This document shows, piece by piece, positions 35,054-43,858 of a stretch of DNA of 50,378 nucleotides (the stretch's first letter is position 1; the number at the start of each line of letters is the position of its first letter). The translations under genes and the position numbers were made by a program. The DNA is taken from contig JADHOE010000006.1 in NCBI GenBank assembly GCA_016779165.1, positions 1 through 50,378 on the forward strand, written 5' to 3'. This DNA is from Candidatus Margulisiibacteriota bacterium. Its GTDB lineage: Bacteria > Margulisbacteria > Marinamargulisbacteria > UBA817. The notes beneath the pieces were generated by a model. That model saw only the letters and a program-made list of their open reading frames with translations. It did no database searches and was not told the origin of the DNA.

Positions 35054-37171
35054 ATGATGAAATGGCCATCAGAATCTGAGATCAATGCATTGCCCAGCGA
35101 TGGGGGAGACCAATTCAATCGACTTATTTTTGAAGATCGACTGTATTTAAAATCACACGCCCATCAAGCAATAAATTGGTACCCTTGGGGAAACGCAGCC
35201 TTTGAATTGGCCGCCATTACCAATAAACCACTGTTTTTATCCATTGGTTATTCATCGTGCCACTGGTGCCATGTCATGTCCAAAACCACATTTGATCATC
35301 CCGCGGTTGCCAAACGTCTAAATGAATCATTTGTCGCCATTAAAATAGATAAAGATCAGTACCCCGATATCGATCAGCTTTATATGAACGCCACCCAATT
35401 ATTAACCGAACATGGCGGGTGGCCCAACTCCTTGTTTTGCTTGCCCACAGGTGAGCCGTTTTTTGCTGGCACATATTTTCCCGCAGAAGACACACCAAAT
35501 GGCCCAGGATTTTTAACCTTACTCAATGAAATGGCCCATGCTTGGAAACACAACTTCGATGACATTAAGCAGCAAGCCAAAGAGGTTGAACGCGCCATTC
35601 TTTCGATGAATCGCTTGCACCAACAACCCAATCAATCACTGGCACTGCGTCAGCATTATCAGTCGTGCATCCAAACATTGCGAACCCAATTTGATACCGA
35701 TAATGGTGGGTTTGGCAGCGCACCAAAGTTTCCCCCATTTTCTGCCTTGCGATTGTTAATGACACCAGAACCAGCCATGGTGGAACAAACATTAACTGCC
35801 ATGGCTTTGAGTGGGTTGTACGATCAGGTTGAGGGTGGATTTCACCGCTATTGCACCGATGCCCGCTGGCACTTGCCCCATTTTGAAAAAATATTAATGG
35901 ACAATGCGCAAATGATTGAACTCTATTCACTCATGCATCAACACCAACCATCTGATCTGTTCAAGCGTGTGGTATCAGACACCATTGCCCACCTGCAGTC
36001 GGCCTGGGCCTTGCCCAATGGCGGCTTTTGTTCATCCATGGATGCCGACTCCAACGGGGAAGAGGGGCGTTACTATGCAGTCAGTATGGAAGAGCTTCGT
36101 GCACTGACTGACCATAAAACGCTGTCCGAATGGGCCGATTATTTTCAATTAACTCCCAATGGCAATATGCTCGATGAAGCCACCAAACACCCGACAGGCC
36201 TCAATATTTTTCATCCAATCCACGCAACCCCACCATTTAACCTTGATGCATTTAAAACCATACTATTTGGGTTTCGTCAGCAGCACCGAACCCCACCAGG
36301 ATGTGACCCGGCCTTCATTGCCCATGCCAATGCCTGGCTGGCCAAATCATTGTTCATTGCATCTAACACATTCAACGTATCGGCGTGGGATACACTTGCC
36401 AATGACACATTAACCACCACAATGACACACATCCGAAAGAATCACACCAAAGTGTATGCTGACGATGCGACATATGCCTTATCCGCTTGCCTAAGCACCG
36501 ACAACCGATCCAGCGATATTGATTATTTATGGCAACTCATCATGGATCGTTTTTATGACCCCACCCATGGGGGGTTATGGTACGCGCAAGAATCTCACCT
36601 GATTCCCATAACACGCATTAAAGACATTTATGATCGCCAAGCGCCATCACCCAATGGGGTATTCATGCAATGTGCAACTCAGCTATATCAACGCACAAAG
36701 CACCCCCATTATTTTAAATGCGTTAACGATACCCTGCACTCTTTTTTAAGCACATGCGTCCAAAGCCCTGTTGGCAATGAAACCTATTGGTTGGCCGTTG
36801 AATCGTATTGGTCACAATTCACCGCAACAAAAGGACTTCAAATGCATGTGGCATCCTGCATCAAAGGTGACAACCAGATCCTTACCATTGAGCTTAGTTT
36901 CACATTGGCCACTGGGTCATTTATCGATGCATCCGCACCCATTTCAATGCACGGGATAAACAACCTAACATGGCTTCAATACCAAGTCGACCCGTGCTCA
37001 TCACGTCGTGTTGATTGGTCACCAAATATCTTAGAAACGGCAGCCGGAACAATTCAGGTTAAGGGTCGGTTCAAAATGGCTCACGTGCCGGACACCATTT
37101 GTGTCATGCTGCCCATTTGTTCACCATCTCAATGCCTACCACCAGTGCCCATCCACATTCCGGTGTGCTAA
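35054..37171 (+). CDS. Thioredoxin-domain protein, YyaL/DUF255 family
   Basis: A 705-residue protein of the YyaL/SPATA20 family: an N-terminal thioredoxin-like domain with CHWC (C69-C72, in GYSSCHWCHVMS) and a long alpha/alpha six-barrel glycoside-hydrolase-like part (GGFGSAPKFP, YDQVEGGFHRYCTD, HFEKILMDNAQMIELY, DADSNGEEG). The role is unknown; redox control or a sugar-linked function has been proposed for relatives. Two ATGs open the frame (35054 and 35057). TAAAAT about 12 bases upstream would leave a short leader. A GC hairpin follows the stop. Confidence 0.92.
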   Translation: MMKWPSESEINALPSDGGDQFNRLIFEDRLYLKSHAHQAINWYPWGNAAFELAAITNKPLFLSIGYSSCHWCHVMSKTTFDHPAVAKRLNESFVAIKIDKDQYPDIDQLYMNATQLLTEHGGWPNSLFCLPTGEPFFAGTYFPAEDTPNGPGFLTLLNEMAHAWKHNFDDIKQQAKEVERAILSMNRLHQQPNQSLALRQHYQSCIQTLRTQFDTDNGGFGSAPKFPPFSALRLLMTPEPAMVEQTLTAMALSGLYDQVEGGFHRYCTDARWHLPHFEKILMDNAQMIELYSLMHQHQPSDLFKRVVSDTIAHLQSAWALPNGGFCSSMDADSNGEEGRYYAVSMEELRALTDHKTLSEWADYFQLTPNGNMLDEATKHPTGLNIFHPIHATPPFNLDAFKTILFGFRQQHRTPPGCDPAFIAHANAWLAKSLFIASNTFNVSAWDTLANDTLTTTMTHIRKNHTKVYADDATYALSACLSTDNRSSDIDYLWQLIMDRFYDPTHGGLWYAQESHLIPITRIKDIYDRQAPSPNGVFMQCATQLYQRTKHPHYFKCVNDTLHSFLSTCVQSPVGNETYWLAVESYWSQFTATKGLQMHVASCIKGDNQILTIELSFTLATGSFIDASAPISMHGINNLTWLQYQVDPCSSRRVDWSPNILETAAGTIQVKGRFKMAHVPDTICVMLPICSPSQCLPPVPIHIPVC

Positions 37172-37189
37172 CTGCATGGGGGCATGCAG
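37172..37189 (+). terminator. Hairpin after the YyaL-like gene, possible terminator
   Basis: A perfect 7-bp stem CTGCATG/CATGCAG with a GGGG loop begins one base after the stop codon. The following bases (CTATCTTTCT) are only moderately T-rich, so this may be an imperfect intrinsic terminator or a 3'-end stabiliser. The rest of 37190-37342 holds nothing I recognise. Confidence 0.4.
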
Positions 37190-37342
37190 CTATCTTTCTG
37201 GCCGTTTCTTCTCACGATAATCTCTTCAATATTAGTATCGAAAAACTTAAGGCAACCATTGTATTGAAATTACTTAATAATTGGAAATTATGGGGCTAAT
37301 GGAAAGAAATGCTGTACGAAAATCATGGAAACCTTTACCATA

Positions 37343-37359
37343 TATGATGAATTGAGCCA
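37343..37359 (+). promoter_or_regulatory. Candidate short-leader promoter of lysC
   Basis: TATGAT (37343-37348) ends ten bases before the ATG at 37359, predicting a leader of about four bases and no ribosome site. Confidence 0.35.
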
Positions 37360-38570
37360 TGCTAAAAGTCTATAAATTTGGTGGTACATCGGTTGGTACT
37401 GTAGAAAAAATACAGGCCATTGCCGATCGAATTTTATCTGAGCCATCCCATCAGCATGTGGTGGTCGTATCAGCCATGGGGCACACCACCGATCAACTGG
37501 TCGAATTAAGTGGCAGCATTTCTGCATCACCAGATCCTCGCGAATATGACGCATTAATTTCAACTGGCGAAAACGTTTCGGCAGCACTGCTAAGCATGTC
37601 AATAATTGCCAAAGGCAAATCTGCTATTTCGTTAAATGGTTCCCAAGCTGGCATTTACACTAGTAATGGCCACAAGCGGGCAAAGATCATGCACGTTAAT
37701 CCATCTCGAATACAAGACGAACTCAATCAAAATAAAGTGGTTGTTGTTACGGGGTTCCAAGGCATATCAGAAACCAACGATGTCACTACCATTGGCCGTG
37801 GGGGCTCCGACACATCTGCCGTTGTTCTGGCCGCTGCATTGGGCATTAAAGAATGTGACATTTACACCGATGTGGATGGCGTATATACTACCGACCCTCG
37901 TGCGGTTTCATCTGCTAAAAAATTAACTGAGGTCTCCTATGACGAAATGCTCGAGCTTGCGTCCATGGGGGCTCAAGTGCTTCACCCTAGGGCGGTTGAA
38001 TGCGCCAAAGAAAATGGTATTATTTTACATGTACGGTCTTCATTTTTACCAGATGAAGGAACCCGCATTAAGGAGTCGTCAACAATGGAATTGAATCGAA
38101 GCGTTACTGGCATTGCTCTTAAAAAAGATGAATCTAAAATTTCTCTGGTTGGCATCCCCAATTCACCTGGAATAGCTGGGCAATTGTTTTCAACCCTTGG
38201 CGAGCAAGGGGTAAATATCGATATGATTATTCAAAGCAACGAACAGATAAACGAAACCAATACCATTACATTCACTGTGTCTGAAGATGATTTTTCCTCT
38301 GCCAAAACAATTACAGAATCCGTGGCCAGCCAATTCCCTGGAGCAACAGTTGTTGGCGATACTGATATTGCCAAAATATCGGTTGTTGGGGTGGGCATGA
38401 TCTCCAAACCTGGTGTTGCGGCTAAAATGTTTCAAACCTTGGGAAATTCCAATGTAAACATTCAACTCATTACCACGTCAGAAATTAAAATATCTTGTGC
38501 CATAGCATCCAGCGATGCCCAACACGCATTGCAGGCCCTTCATCAAGCCTTCGACTTGCATTTGGCATAA
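37359..38570 (+). CDS. lysC: Aspartate kinase
   Basis: Phosphorylates aspartate, the entry step to lysine, threonine, methionine and diaminopimelate. The 403-residue monofunctional enzyme has the KFGGTSVG motif (5-12), the DALISTGENVSA block, GRGGSDTSAV, and FTPMDVDGVYTTDPR-like IYTDVDGVYTTDPR, followed by two ACT domains (about 265-335 and 345-400) for feedback by lysine or threonine. Its stop overlaps the next ATG by one base (TAATG). Works upstream of the homoserine dehydrogenase at 5.6 kb. Confidence 0.96.
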   Translation: MLKVYKFGGTSVGTVEKIQAIADRILSEPSHQHVVVVSAMGHTTDQLVELSGSISASPDPREYDALISTGENVSAALLSMSIIAKGKSAISLNGSQAGIYTSNGHKRAKIMHVNPSRIQDELNQNKVVVVTGFQGISETNDVTTIGRGGSDTSAVVLAAALGIKECDIYTDVDGVYTTDPRAVSSAKKLTEVSYDEMLELASMGAQVLHPRAVECAKENGIILHVRSSFLPDEGTRIKESSTMELNRSVTGIALKKDESKISLVGIPNSPGIAGQLFSTLGEQGVNIDMIIQSNEQINETNTITFTVSEDDFSSAKTITESVASQFPGATVVGDTDIAKISVVGVGMISKPGVAAKMFQTLGNSNVNIQLITTSEIKISCAIASSDAQHALQALHQAFDLHLA

Positions 38571-39121
38571 TGCTTGACCAGCTCCATCTGTACTTGCTGT
38601 GCTATGCAATGGGGTGGTTGCCACTTCGTCAGTTTCATCGGTTTGTTGAACAAAAGATTCCCTTTTCTGTGCAGCCGTCAAAAGCAACATTTTCAACACT
38701 CCCCTTTCTTCATTTGCTCTACATGGGGCTTGAAATATTTCGTGCCTATTTTTTAATGCATGTGGTGCACCAGTGGTTGGCCTTTGATATTGACTTGCTG
38801 ATTGGGCTAGCATTATTCCTTGCCGGCATTGGGTACCCCATATTTGTTTCAACTGGGTTCAGAACACCATTGCTATTGTCGATTTTAGGCCTTTATGGGT
38901 TTTTGTTTCCCATGCTTTTTTGGGTAATTCCATGTGTGGTTTTGGCTTTATTTTTCCTGCAAGTGCCTCAACAAATAGCCTATGCTTTGATTGGTGGTTT
39001 TTTTATTGCCATGGGTTGGTTGCAAGGTGGCAATAGCTTGTACATATCGGTGTATGTTGGACTGGCAATCTACCTGGCCATAAAAACCATGCCCGTTATT
39101 CCTTCAATCAAAAAGCAATAA
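38570..39121 (+). CDS. PlsY-like polytopic membrane protein
   Basis: A 183-residue protein with about five membrane helices. Length, topology and scattered positions recall PlsY glycerol-3-phosphate acyltransferase: an N-terminal YLLCYAMGWLPLRQF where PlsY has YLLGSIPFGYL, and FLAGIGYPIFVSTGFRTPL where PlsY has LGHxxPxFLxFKGGKG. The catalytic blocks (SGNxGATN and GGKG) are not conserved, so if related it is probably inactive or repurposed. I infer the start at 38570, coupled to lysC by TAATG, and reject the longer frame inside lysC. Low confidence in the family; certain only that it is a membrane protein. Confidence 0.5.
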   Translation: MLDQLHLYLLCYAMGWLPLRQFHRFVEQKIPFSVQPSKATFSTLPFLHLLYMGLEIFRAYFLMHVVHQWLAFDIDLLIGLALFLAGIGYPIFVSTGFRTPLLLSILGLYGFLFPMLFWVIPCVVLALFFLQVPQQIAYALIGGFFIAMGWLQGGNSLYISVYVGLAIYLAIKTMPVIPSIKKQ

Positions 39122-39188
39122 TCGTTCACCTGCCGTAACAATGGTTGCCAAGGTAAAAACACCAACCACATGCTATCCTTCGAAGCTT

Positions 39189-39905
39189 TTAGTCCGTATT
39201 GGCGTTTGACCAATTTGCAAGTTCATAACTGCCATTCATTCCCTTTTGTTTCACCAAAAAGTGAGGCGTTGTTTTTGACACCCACAATGTAGATTTTGGC
39301 AGCAATTGGCCCAAAAAGTGATCCATTTTGAGCTGCAACTTAAAACACGCAATAACGCGGTTATTCACCTCAACCATGTCAATTGATTTCACAACAAATT
39401 TAACAGGAAACACTGTTTTCCATGGAATAATAATATTAGCTGCCATTTCTTTTCCAATGGCCAATGGCTCATTCCTTACCTTGTAAATTAACCCTTGCAA
39501 TGACATTGGGGTCTCATCCGAAATAGTGGCTTCAAATTGCATATCGTAGCGATGATTATCAAACGTTACATGATACCTCTCGTCTGCTGCGATTACATGC
39601 CAATCGAAATGCTCTGAATCAATGTCATTGATTGTTTTTTGAGTCATTTCAATCATGCGGCCATTTGCTACCACAGTGGTATTGGTCTCGGTAATTTTCT
39701 CAGACTCAATGGCCGATCGAACATTGGTAATTCCATTGGTTGTCTCAAATGTGGTGGTCAAGGTTATGGGATGATCATTATGCACCCCCGTGTACTGATA
39801 TGTTTCAATGGCCGTTGCAGGCATGCTAAGCACGGCCACAAAAAGAAAAAGCGCCTTAAAAGTGTGGTATCGATGTTTTATTGACCCATGTTTCAGGATT
39901 AACAC
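39189..39905 (-). CDS. Hypothetical secreted protein, DUF3108-like
   Basis: About 238 residues. A signal peptide (FKALFLFVAVLSMPATA, cleavage before IETY) is clear, but its start codon is not: GTG at 39905, inside the 3' end of the upstream M23 peptidase gene, is the best choice and gives a long basic n-region. The mature domain is beta-rich; the C-terminal half (VEVNNRVIACFKLQLKM, then LPKSTLWVSKTTPHFLVKQK) recalls DUF3108 periplasmic proteins, where a conserved strand pair ends in a W-V-S/D motif. No catalytic residues are evident. Overlap with the peptidase gene (50 bases) suggests coupled expression and an envelope role. Confidence 0.55.
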   Translation of the reverse strand: MLILKHGSIKHRYHTFKALFLFVAVLSMPATAIETYQYTGVHNDHPITLTTTFETTNGITNVRSAIESEKITETNTTVVANGRMIEMTQKTINDIDSEHFDWHVIAADERYHVTFDNHRYDMQFEATISDETPMSLQGLIYKVRNEPLAIGKEMAANIIIPWKTVFPVKFVVKSIDMVEVNNRVIACFKLQLKMDHFLGQLLPKSTLWVSKTTPHFLVKQKGMNGSYELANWSNANTD

Positions 39906-40722
39906 GAACCGATTGCACACTAATGCCAAAGTGCAAATGAGGCCCTGTTGCAATACCTGTAGAACCGACGGTGCCAATCATGTCTCCTTTAGTTACCTTA
40001 TCGTTCATTTTAACATTTAATTGATGCAGATGGTTATATACCGACACAATGCCCCATCCATGGTTGATCATTACCGTGTTGCCATGCACCCTTAATGACT
40101 CCGACAATACCACCGTCCCCGATTGTGTGGCTTTTATTGGGGCACCCTCTTTTGCCGCAATGTCTGTGCCAGAATGCGACCATCCTGGCGTATTGTTGTA
40201 GATCCTTTGCTTTCCAAATGTTGACGATATTCGGCCATCCAATGGCCAAAGAAAGGCATCATTAAACGCCTTGGACCGCGTGATTGTTTTGAAGGCCTTG
40301 CCAATCAAACGTCCTTCATTTTTTTTACTGGTGTTATCTTGGCTGATTTTATATTTTTTTGGCTTCAAAGTAATGTGTTCCTTCTTAAAGTTTGCGGAAC
40401 GAATGGTAATGGGCAACGAGGTTTTGTATTGGCTGCCGTCCGTAAAAGAAAACGAAAACCTAAGCTTGGTTTTTTTTGCTTTCGAAAATCGACTCACCCC
40501 AATGCAACTTAAGTAATCGGAGGCACTATTGTTATTTTTAAACAATGTAAAATTCTTTTTATTTAAGGTGATGGTGCCGGACGATATAACCTTACTGCTT
40601 TTTATTTTTATCCAAACCGCATCCCCTTGGATTGGGGTTTTATTTTGGATATCAATACTAACCAGTGGGTGCCCCCAAGCGAGCGTTGAAATCATCCCAA
40701 CCAACAGCCATTTCAACTTCAT
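39856..40722 (-). CDS. Secreted M23 (LytM-type) peptidase
   Basis: A 288-residue protein with a signal peptide (KWLLVGMISTLAWG), a beta-rich middle region (about 20-150) and a C-terminal M23 zinc metallopeptidase domain (about 160-280). Metal and catalytic motifs are complete: HSGTDIAA (HxxxD), NHLH and GPHLHFGI (HxH). Active enzymes of this kind cut peptidoglycan cross-bridges or stem peptides. The open frame extends to 40806, but TACCAT ends six bases before the ATG at 40722 and the signal peptide begins there. Divergent from the fad operon. Confidence 0.9.
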   Translation of the reverse strand: MKLKWLLVGMISTLAWGHPLVSIDIQNKTPIQGDAVWIKIKSSKVISSGTITLNKKNFTLFKNNNSASDYLSCIGVSRFSKAKKTKLRFSFSFTDGSQYKTSLPITIRSANFKKEHITLKPKKYKISQDNTSKKNEGRLIGKAFKTITRSKAFNDAFLWPLDGRISSTFGKQRIYNNTPGWSHSGTDIAAKEGAPIKATQSGTVVLSESLRVHGNTVMINHGWGIVSVYNHLHQLNVKMNDKVTKGDMIGTVGSTGIATGPHLHFGISVQSVRVNPETWVNKTSIPHF

Positions 40723-40734
40723 GTGGCCATGGTA
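40723..40734 (-). promoter_or_regulatory. Candidate leaderless promoter of the M23 peptidase gene
   Basis: On the minus strand TACCAT (40729-40734), six bases, ATG at 40722. TGAATA 17 bases upstream overlaps the palindrome at 40746-40763. Confidence 0.4.
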
Positions 40735-40745
40735 GCATTGCGTAA

Positions 40746-40763
40746 TGCATTTATTCAAATGCA
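40746..40763. promoter_or_regulatory. Palindrome in the M23/fad divergent region
   Basis: TGCATTT (40746-40752), a 4-base spacer, AAATGCA (40757-40763): a perfect 7-bp inverted repeat. It lies over the -35 position of the M23 peptidase promoter and about 65 bases before the fadD -10, so it could be an operator for either gene. The regulator is unknown. Confidence 0.3.
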
Positions 40764-40806
40764 CCGAGGGCACGATCCTATGGTCACCATCGGCTATATA
40801 TACCAC

Positions 40807-40834
40807 TTGGATATCACCCCGCCTTGGGTATACT
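40807..40834 (+). promoter_or_regulatory. Candidate promoter of the fad operon
   Basis: TTGGAT (40807-40812), a 16-base spacer, TATACT (40829-40834). The ATG is at 40851, so the leader would be about 10 bases with no Shine-Dalgarno. Confidence 0.45.
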
Positions 40835-40850
40835 ATAAAACTACTCCCGA

Positions 40851-42548
40851 ATGAATAGCGTACTCCAAATTATATACAATCAAATTCAAAAACGCCCTAA
40901 ATCGCCGGCATTGTTTTCGTACGTATCCAATACCTACCACCCAATGAGCTATTTGGACATGGGGCTTACCGCCCAGCAACTCAGCCAATGGATGGCCATG
41001 CATTGCGATTCAGGCAACCGAATTATTATTTGGAGCACCAACAATTGGCAATGGGCCATTACCGATTTGGCCGCTCAATTGTGTGGCGCTATATCAATCC
41101 CATTGTATCCCACCACCGGGAACGATCAATTGGATTATATTCTTAGCGATGCTTCCCCAAGCATTGTTTTTGTCGATACCCTAACAAACGCACGCTTGTC
41201 CACGTTATCAAAAATTTCAGGGTTAAAAAAAGTAATTGTGTTTGACGACAAACGACCCGAAAACGCTCCCGATTTGGTTCTTCGCTTTTCGGACACGTTA
41301 TCAGAAACAACAAAACCTAACACTCTTAATACACCACAATGGATCACCAATCGGTTGGATGACACACTCACTATTTTATATACATCTGGCACCACCGGTA
41401 CGCCAAAAGCTGTGCCACTAACCCACAATAACATTGTTCAAAATTTTTTAGGCCTTCAGGATATTATCCCCATTAGCCACACAGATTCATCGTTATCTTT
41501 TTTGCCGCTGTCGCATATCTTTGAACGGACAGTTGGTTTTTACTGCGTTTTAGGGGTTGGCGCCGCCATTTATTATGCAACATCCATGGATACAGTTGCC
41601 CATGACTTATTAAACGCCAAACCGACATTTATCATTAGCGTGCCCCGTCTGTACGAAAAAATACACGCAAAGGTGATGCAAACAACTGGTGTAAAAAAAA
41701 GCATTTTAAAACTGGCACTATGCATTGGCAAACAATTTAAAAAAGGCCATTGGCTTTGGGCCATTGCCCACCGATTGGTGTTTTCATCCATCCATCAAAA
41801 AACTGGGGGCAATGTTCGGTTTTTGGTGTCGGGTGGCGCTGCTTTATCGCCTCACATTGAGGAATTTTTTAATGCCATCGGATTGCCTGTTGTCCAAGGC
41901 TATGGGCTCACGGAAACCTCGCCCATTATTAGTGCCAATTTGGATCAAACCATTGGGTCTGTAGGAAAAGTGCTCCCCAATGTGCAATTAAACGTACTCC
42001 CCGATACTGAAATCGCCGTCAAAGGCCCCAGTGTGTTTTCAGGCTATTTAAATGTGTCCAATACCGATACATTCACCGACGATGGTTTTTTTAAAACAGG
42101 GGATTGTGGATACGTGGATGACCATGGGTATTTATTCATTACCGGCCGAAAAAAAGAACTCATTGTGCTTTCCAATGGCAAAAATGTTCCCCCAACCCAC
42201 ATTGAGGACACCTTAAGTCAATCGGACCTTATTCATCAAGTCATGGTTATTGGAAATGAACGACCATATTTGACAGCCTTGATTGTCCCCGAAATCAAGG
42301 TGATTGAAGACAAGTTAAGGATGGTTCATTCCGACCCTTCGTTTGACGCGTCAGCAAAAAAATTAATCCTTTCAGACATTGCCCATCAGTCATCCGCGTT
42401 GGCATCGTTTGAAACTGTTAAAAAAATTGCCCTAATATATGATGCATTTTCAATTGACGGTACGGAGCTTACACCAACACTTAAACTTCGACGAAAAATT
42501 ATCAATAAAAAGTATCATGATTTAATCAATTCATTGTATGATGATTAG
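40851..42548 (+). CDS. fadD: Long-chain acyl-CoA synthetase
   Basis: Activates fatty acids to acyl-CoA via an acyl-AMP intermediate. The 565-residue ANL-family enzyme shows the P-loop LYTSGTTGTPKAVPLTH, the acyl-binding GYGLTETSPI, the adenylate motif FFKTGDCGYVDDHGYLFITGRKKE split over hinge and C-terminal domain, and a final Lys-containing region (PTLKLRRKIINKKY). First gene of the four-gene beta-oxidation operon, 11 bases before fadI. Confidence 0.93.
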   Translation: MNSVLQIIYNQIQKRPKSPALFSYVSNTYHPMSYLDMGLTAQQLSQWMAMHCDSGNRIIIWSTNNWQWAITDLAAQLCGAISIPLYPTTGNDQLDYILSDASPSIVFVDTLTNARLSTLSKISGLKKVIVFDDKRPENAPDLVLRFSDTLSETTKPNTLNTPQWITNRLDDTLTILYTSGTTGTPKAVPLTHNNIVQNFLGLQDIIPISHTDSSLSFLPLSHIFERTVGFYCVLGVGAAIYYATSMDTVAHDLLNAKPTFIISVPRLYEKIHAKVMQTTGVKKSILKLALCIGKQFKKGHWLWAIAHRLVFSSIHQKTGGNVRFLVSGGAALSPHIEEFFNAIGLPVVQGYGLTETSPIISANLDQTIGSVGKVLPNVQLNVLPDTEIAVKGPSVFSGYLNVSNTDTFTDDGFFKTGDCGYVDDHGYLFITGRKKELIVLSNGKNVPPTHIEDTLSQSDLIHQVMVIGNERPYLTALIVPEIKVIEDKLRMVHSDPSFDASAKKLILSDIAHQSSALASFETVKKIALIYDAFSIDGTELTPTLKLRRKIINKKYHDLINSLYDD

Positions 42549-42559
42549 GTATTCCAATC

Positions 42560-43858
42560 ATGCATGATCACCACGAACGAATTGCAATTATTAACGGGTT
42601 TCGAACGCCGTTTGCAAAGGCTGGGTCCCATTTTAAAGGGCTGGATGCCGATGTCTTGGGCGTGTACCCTTTAACAGAAGCATTTCTTCGGTCAAGCATT
42701 TCCCCAGCTGATATTAACGAAGTCATTGTAGGGTGTTGTGGACAACCGGTGCATGCCGCAAATGTGGGGCGAGTGATTGCCTTGCGAGCAGGCATTCCAC
42801 AACATGTCCCAGCAATGACAGTTCACAGAAACTGTGCGTCAGGGATGGAAGCCATTTCAACCGCTGCTCAGCGGTTGCTACTTGGGGATGCTGACATTAT
42901 TGCCGCTGTTGGGGTTGAATCCATGTCCAATTACCCGCTGCTATTTGGATCCGAAATGACAAGCCTATTTCAACGCTTGTCGTTTAGTAAAACGGCGATG
43001 GATCGTTTGAAAGCACTGATGTCCTTTAGGCCTCGGCATTTAAAACCAAAAGTTGCACTTCAAGTTGGGTTAACCGACCCCATTAGCAACTTAATTATGG
43101 GGGATACTGCTGAAAATATTTCTCGTAAATTTAAAATCTCGCGGGCAGATCAAGATGAATTTGCGTTGCATTCACATTTGAAAGCATTGGATGCCCAAGC
43201 CAATGGCCGCCTTGATGATGAAGTCATTCCAATTCAAATACCAAACAAATACAACCAAACCATTACCAAAGATAATGGCCCTCGCGAGGGCCAAACCATC
43301 GAAGCCCTGCAAAAATTGCGACCATTTTTTAACCGCTCGATGGGAACGGTAACGGTTGGATCATCCAGTCAACTCACGGATGGTGCGGGTGCATGTATCT
43401 TAATGCGTGAATCAACCGCCAAAGAACGCGGCATTACCCCACTCGGCTTTTTGCGTGGCTATGCCTATGCCGGGTGCAGCCCAGAACTGATGGGCATGGG
43501 ACCATCATACGCCACCCATCAACTGCTTCGTCGGCATAATGTCAGCATGGCAGACATTGACTTAATTGAAATGAATGAGGCCTTTGCCGCACAAGTGCTC
43601 GGAAATGTTCATGCATTTGAGTCTACATCGTTTGCACAAAAAGAACTGAATGATAGCCAAGCCATTGGCAAAATTTCCATGGACAAATTAAATGTTAATG
43701 GCGGGGCCATTGCACTTGGGCACCCATTGGGTGCATCCGGCATTCGAATTGCAATGACACTGCTTTATGAACTGCACCGTCGAGAAGAAAATCGAGGACT
43801 TGCGACGTTGTGCGTGGGTGGTGGCCAAGGCGGGTCTTTTTTATTGGAGAGAACATAA
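42560..43858 (+). CDS. fadI: Acetyl-CoA acyltransferase (3-ketoacyl-CoA thiolase)
   Basis: Thiolytic last step of beta-oxidation, releasing acetyl-CoA. The 432-residue protein has the nucleophile in NCASGMEA, a second active-site His in GGAIALGHPLGASG and the C-terminal acid/base Cys in LCVGGGQGG. Length and the insert around 135-165 are closer to FadI (about 436 residues) than to FadA (about 390). It pairs with the fadJ-type gene that starts immediately after its stop (TAAATG). Confidence 0.92.
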   Translation: MHDHHERIAIINGFRTPFAKAGSHFKGLDADVLGVYPLTEAFLRSSISPADINEVIVGCCGQPVHAANVGRVIALRAGIPQHVPAMTVHRNCASGMEAISTAAQRLLLGDADIIAAVGVESMSNYPLLFGSEMTSLFQRLSFSKTAMDRLKALMSFRPRHLKPKVALQVGLTDPISNLIMGDTAENISRKFKISRADQDEFALHSHLKALDAQANGRLDDEVIPIQIPNKYNQTITKDNGPREGQTIEALQKLRPFFNRSMGTVTVGSSSQLTDGAGACILMRESTAKERGITPLGFLRGYAYAGCSPELMGMGPSYATHQLLRRHNVSMADIDLIEMNEAFAAQVLGNVHAFESTSFAQKELNDSQAIGKISMDKLNVNGGAIALGHPLGASGIRIAMTLLYELHRREENRGLATLCVGGGQGGSFLLERT

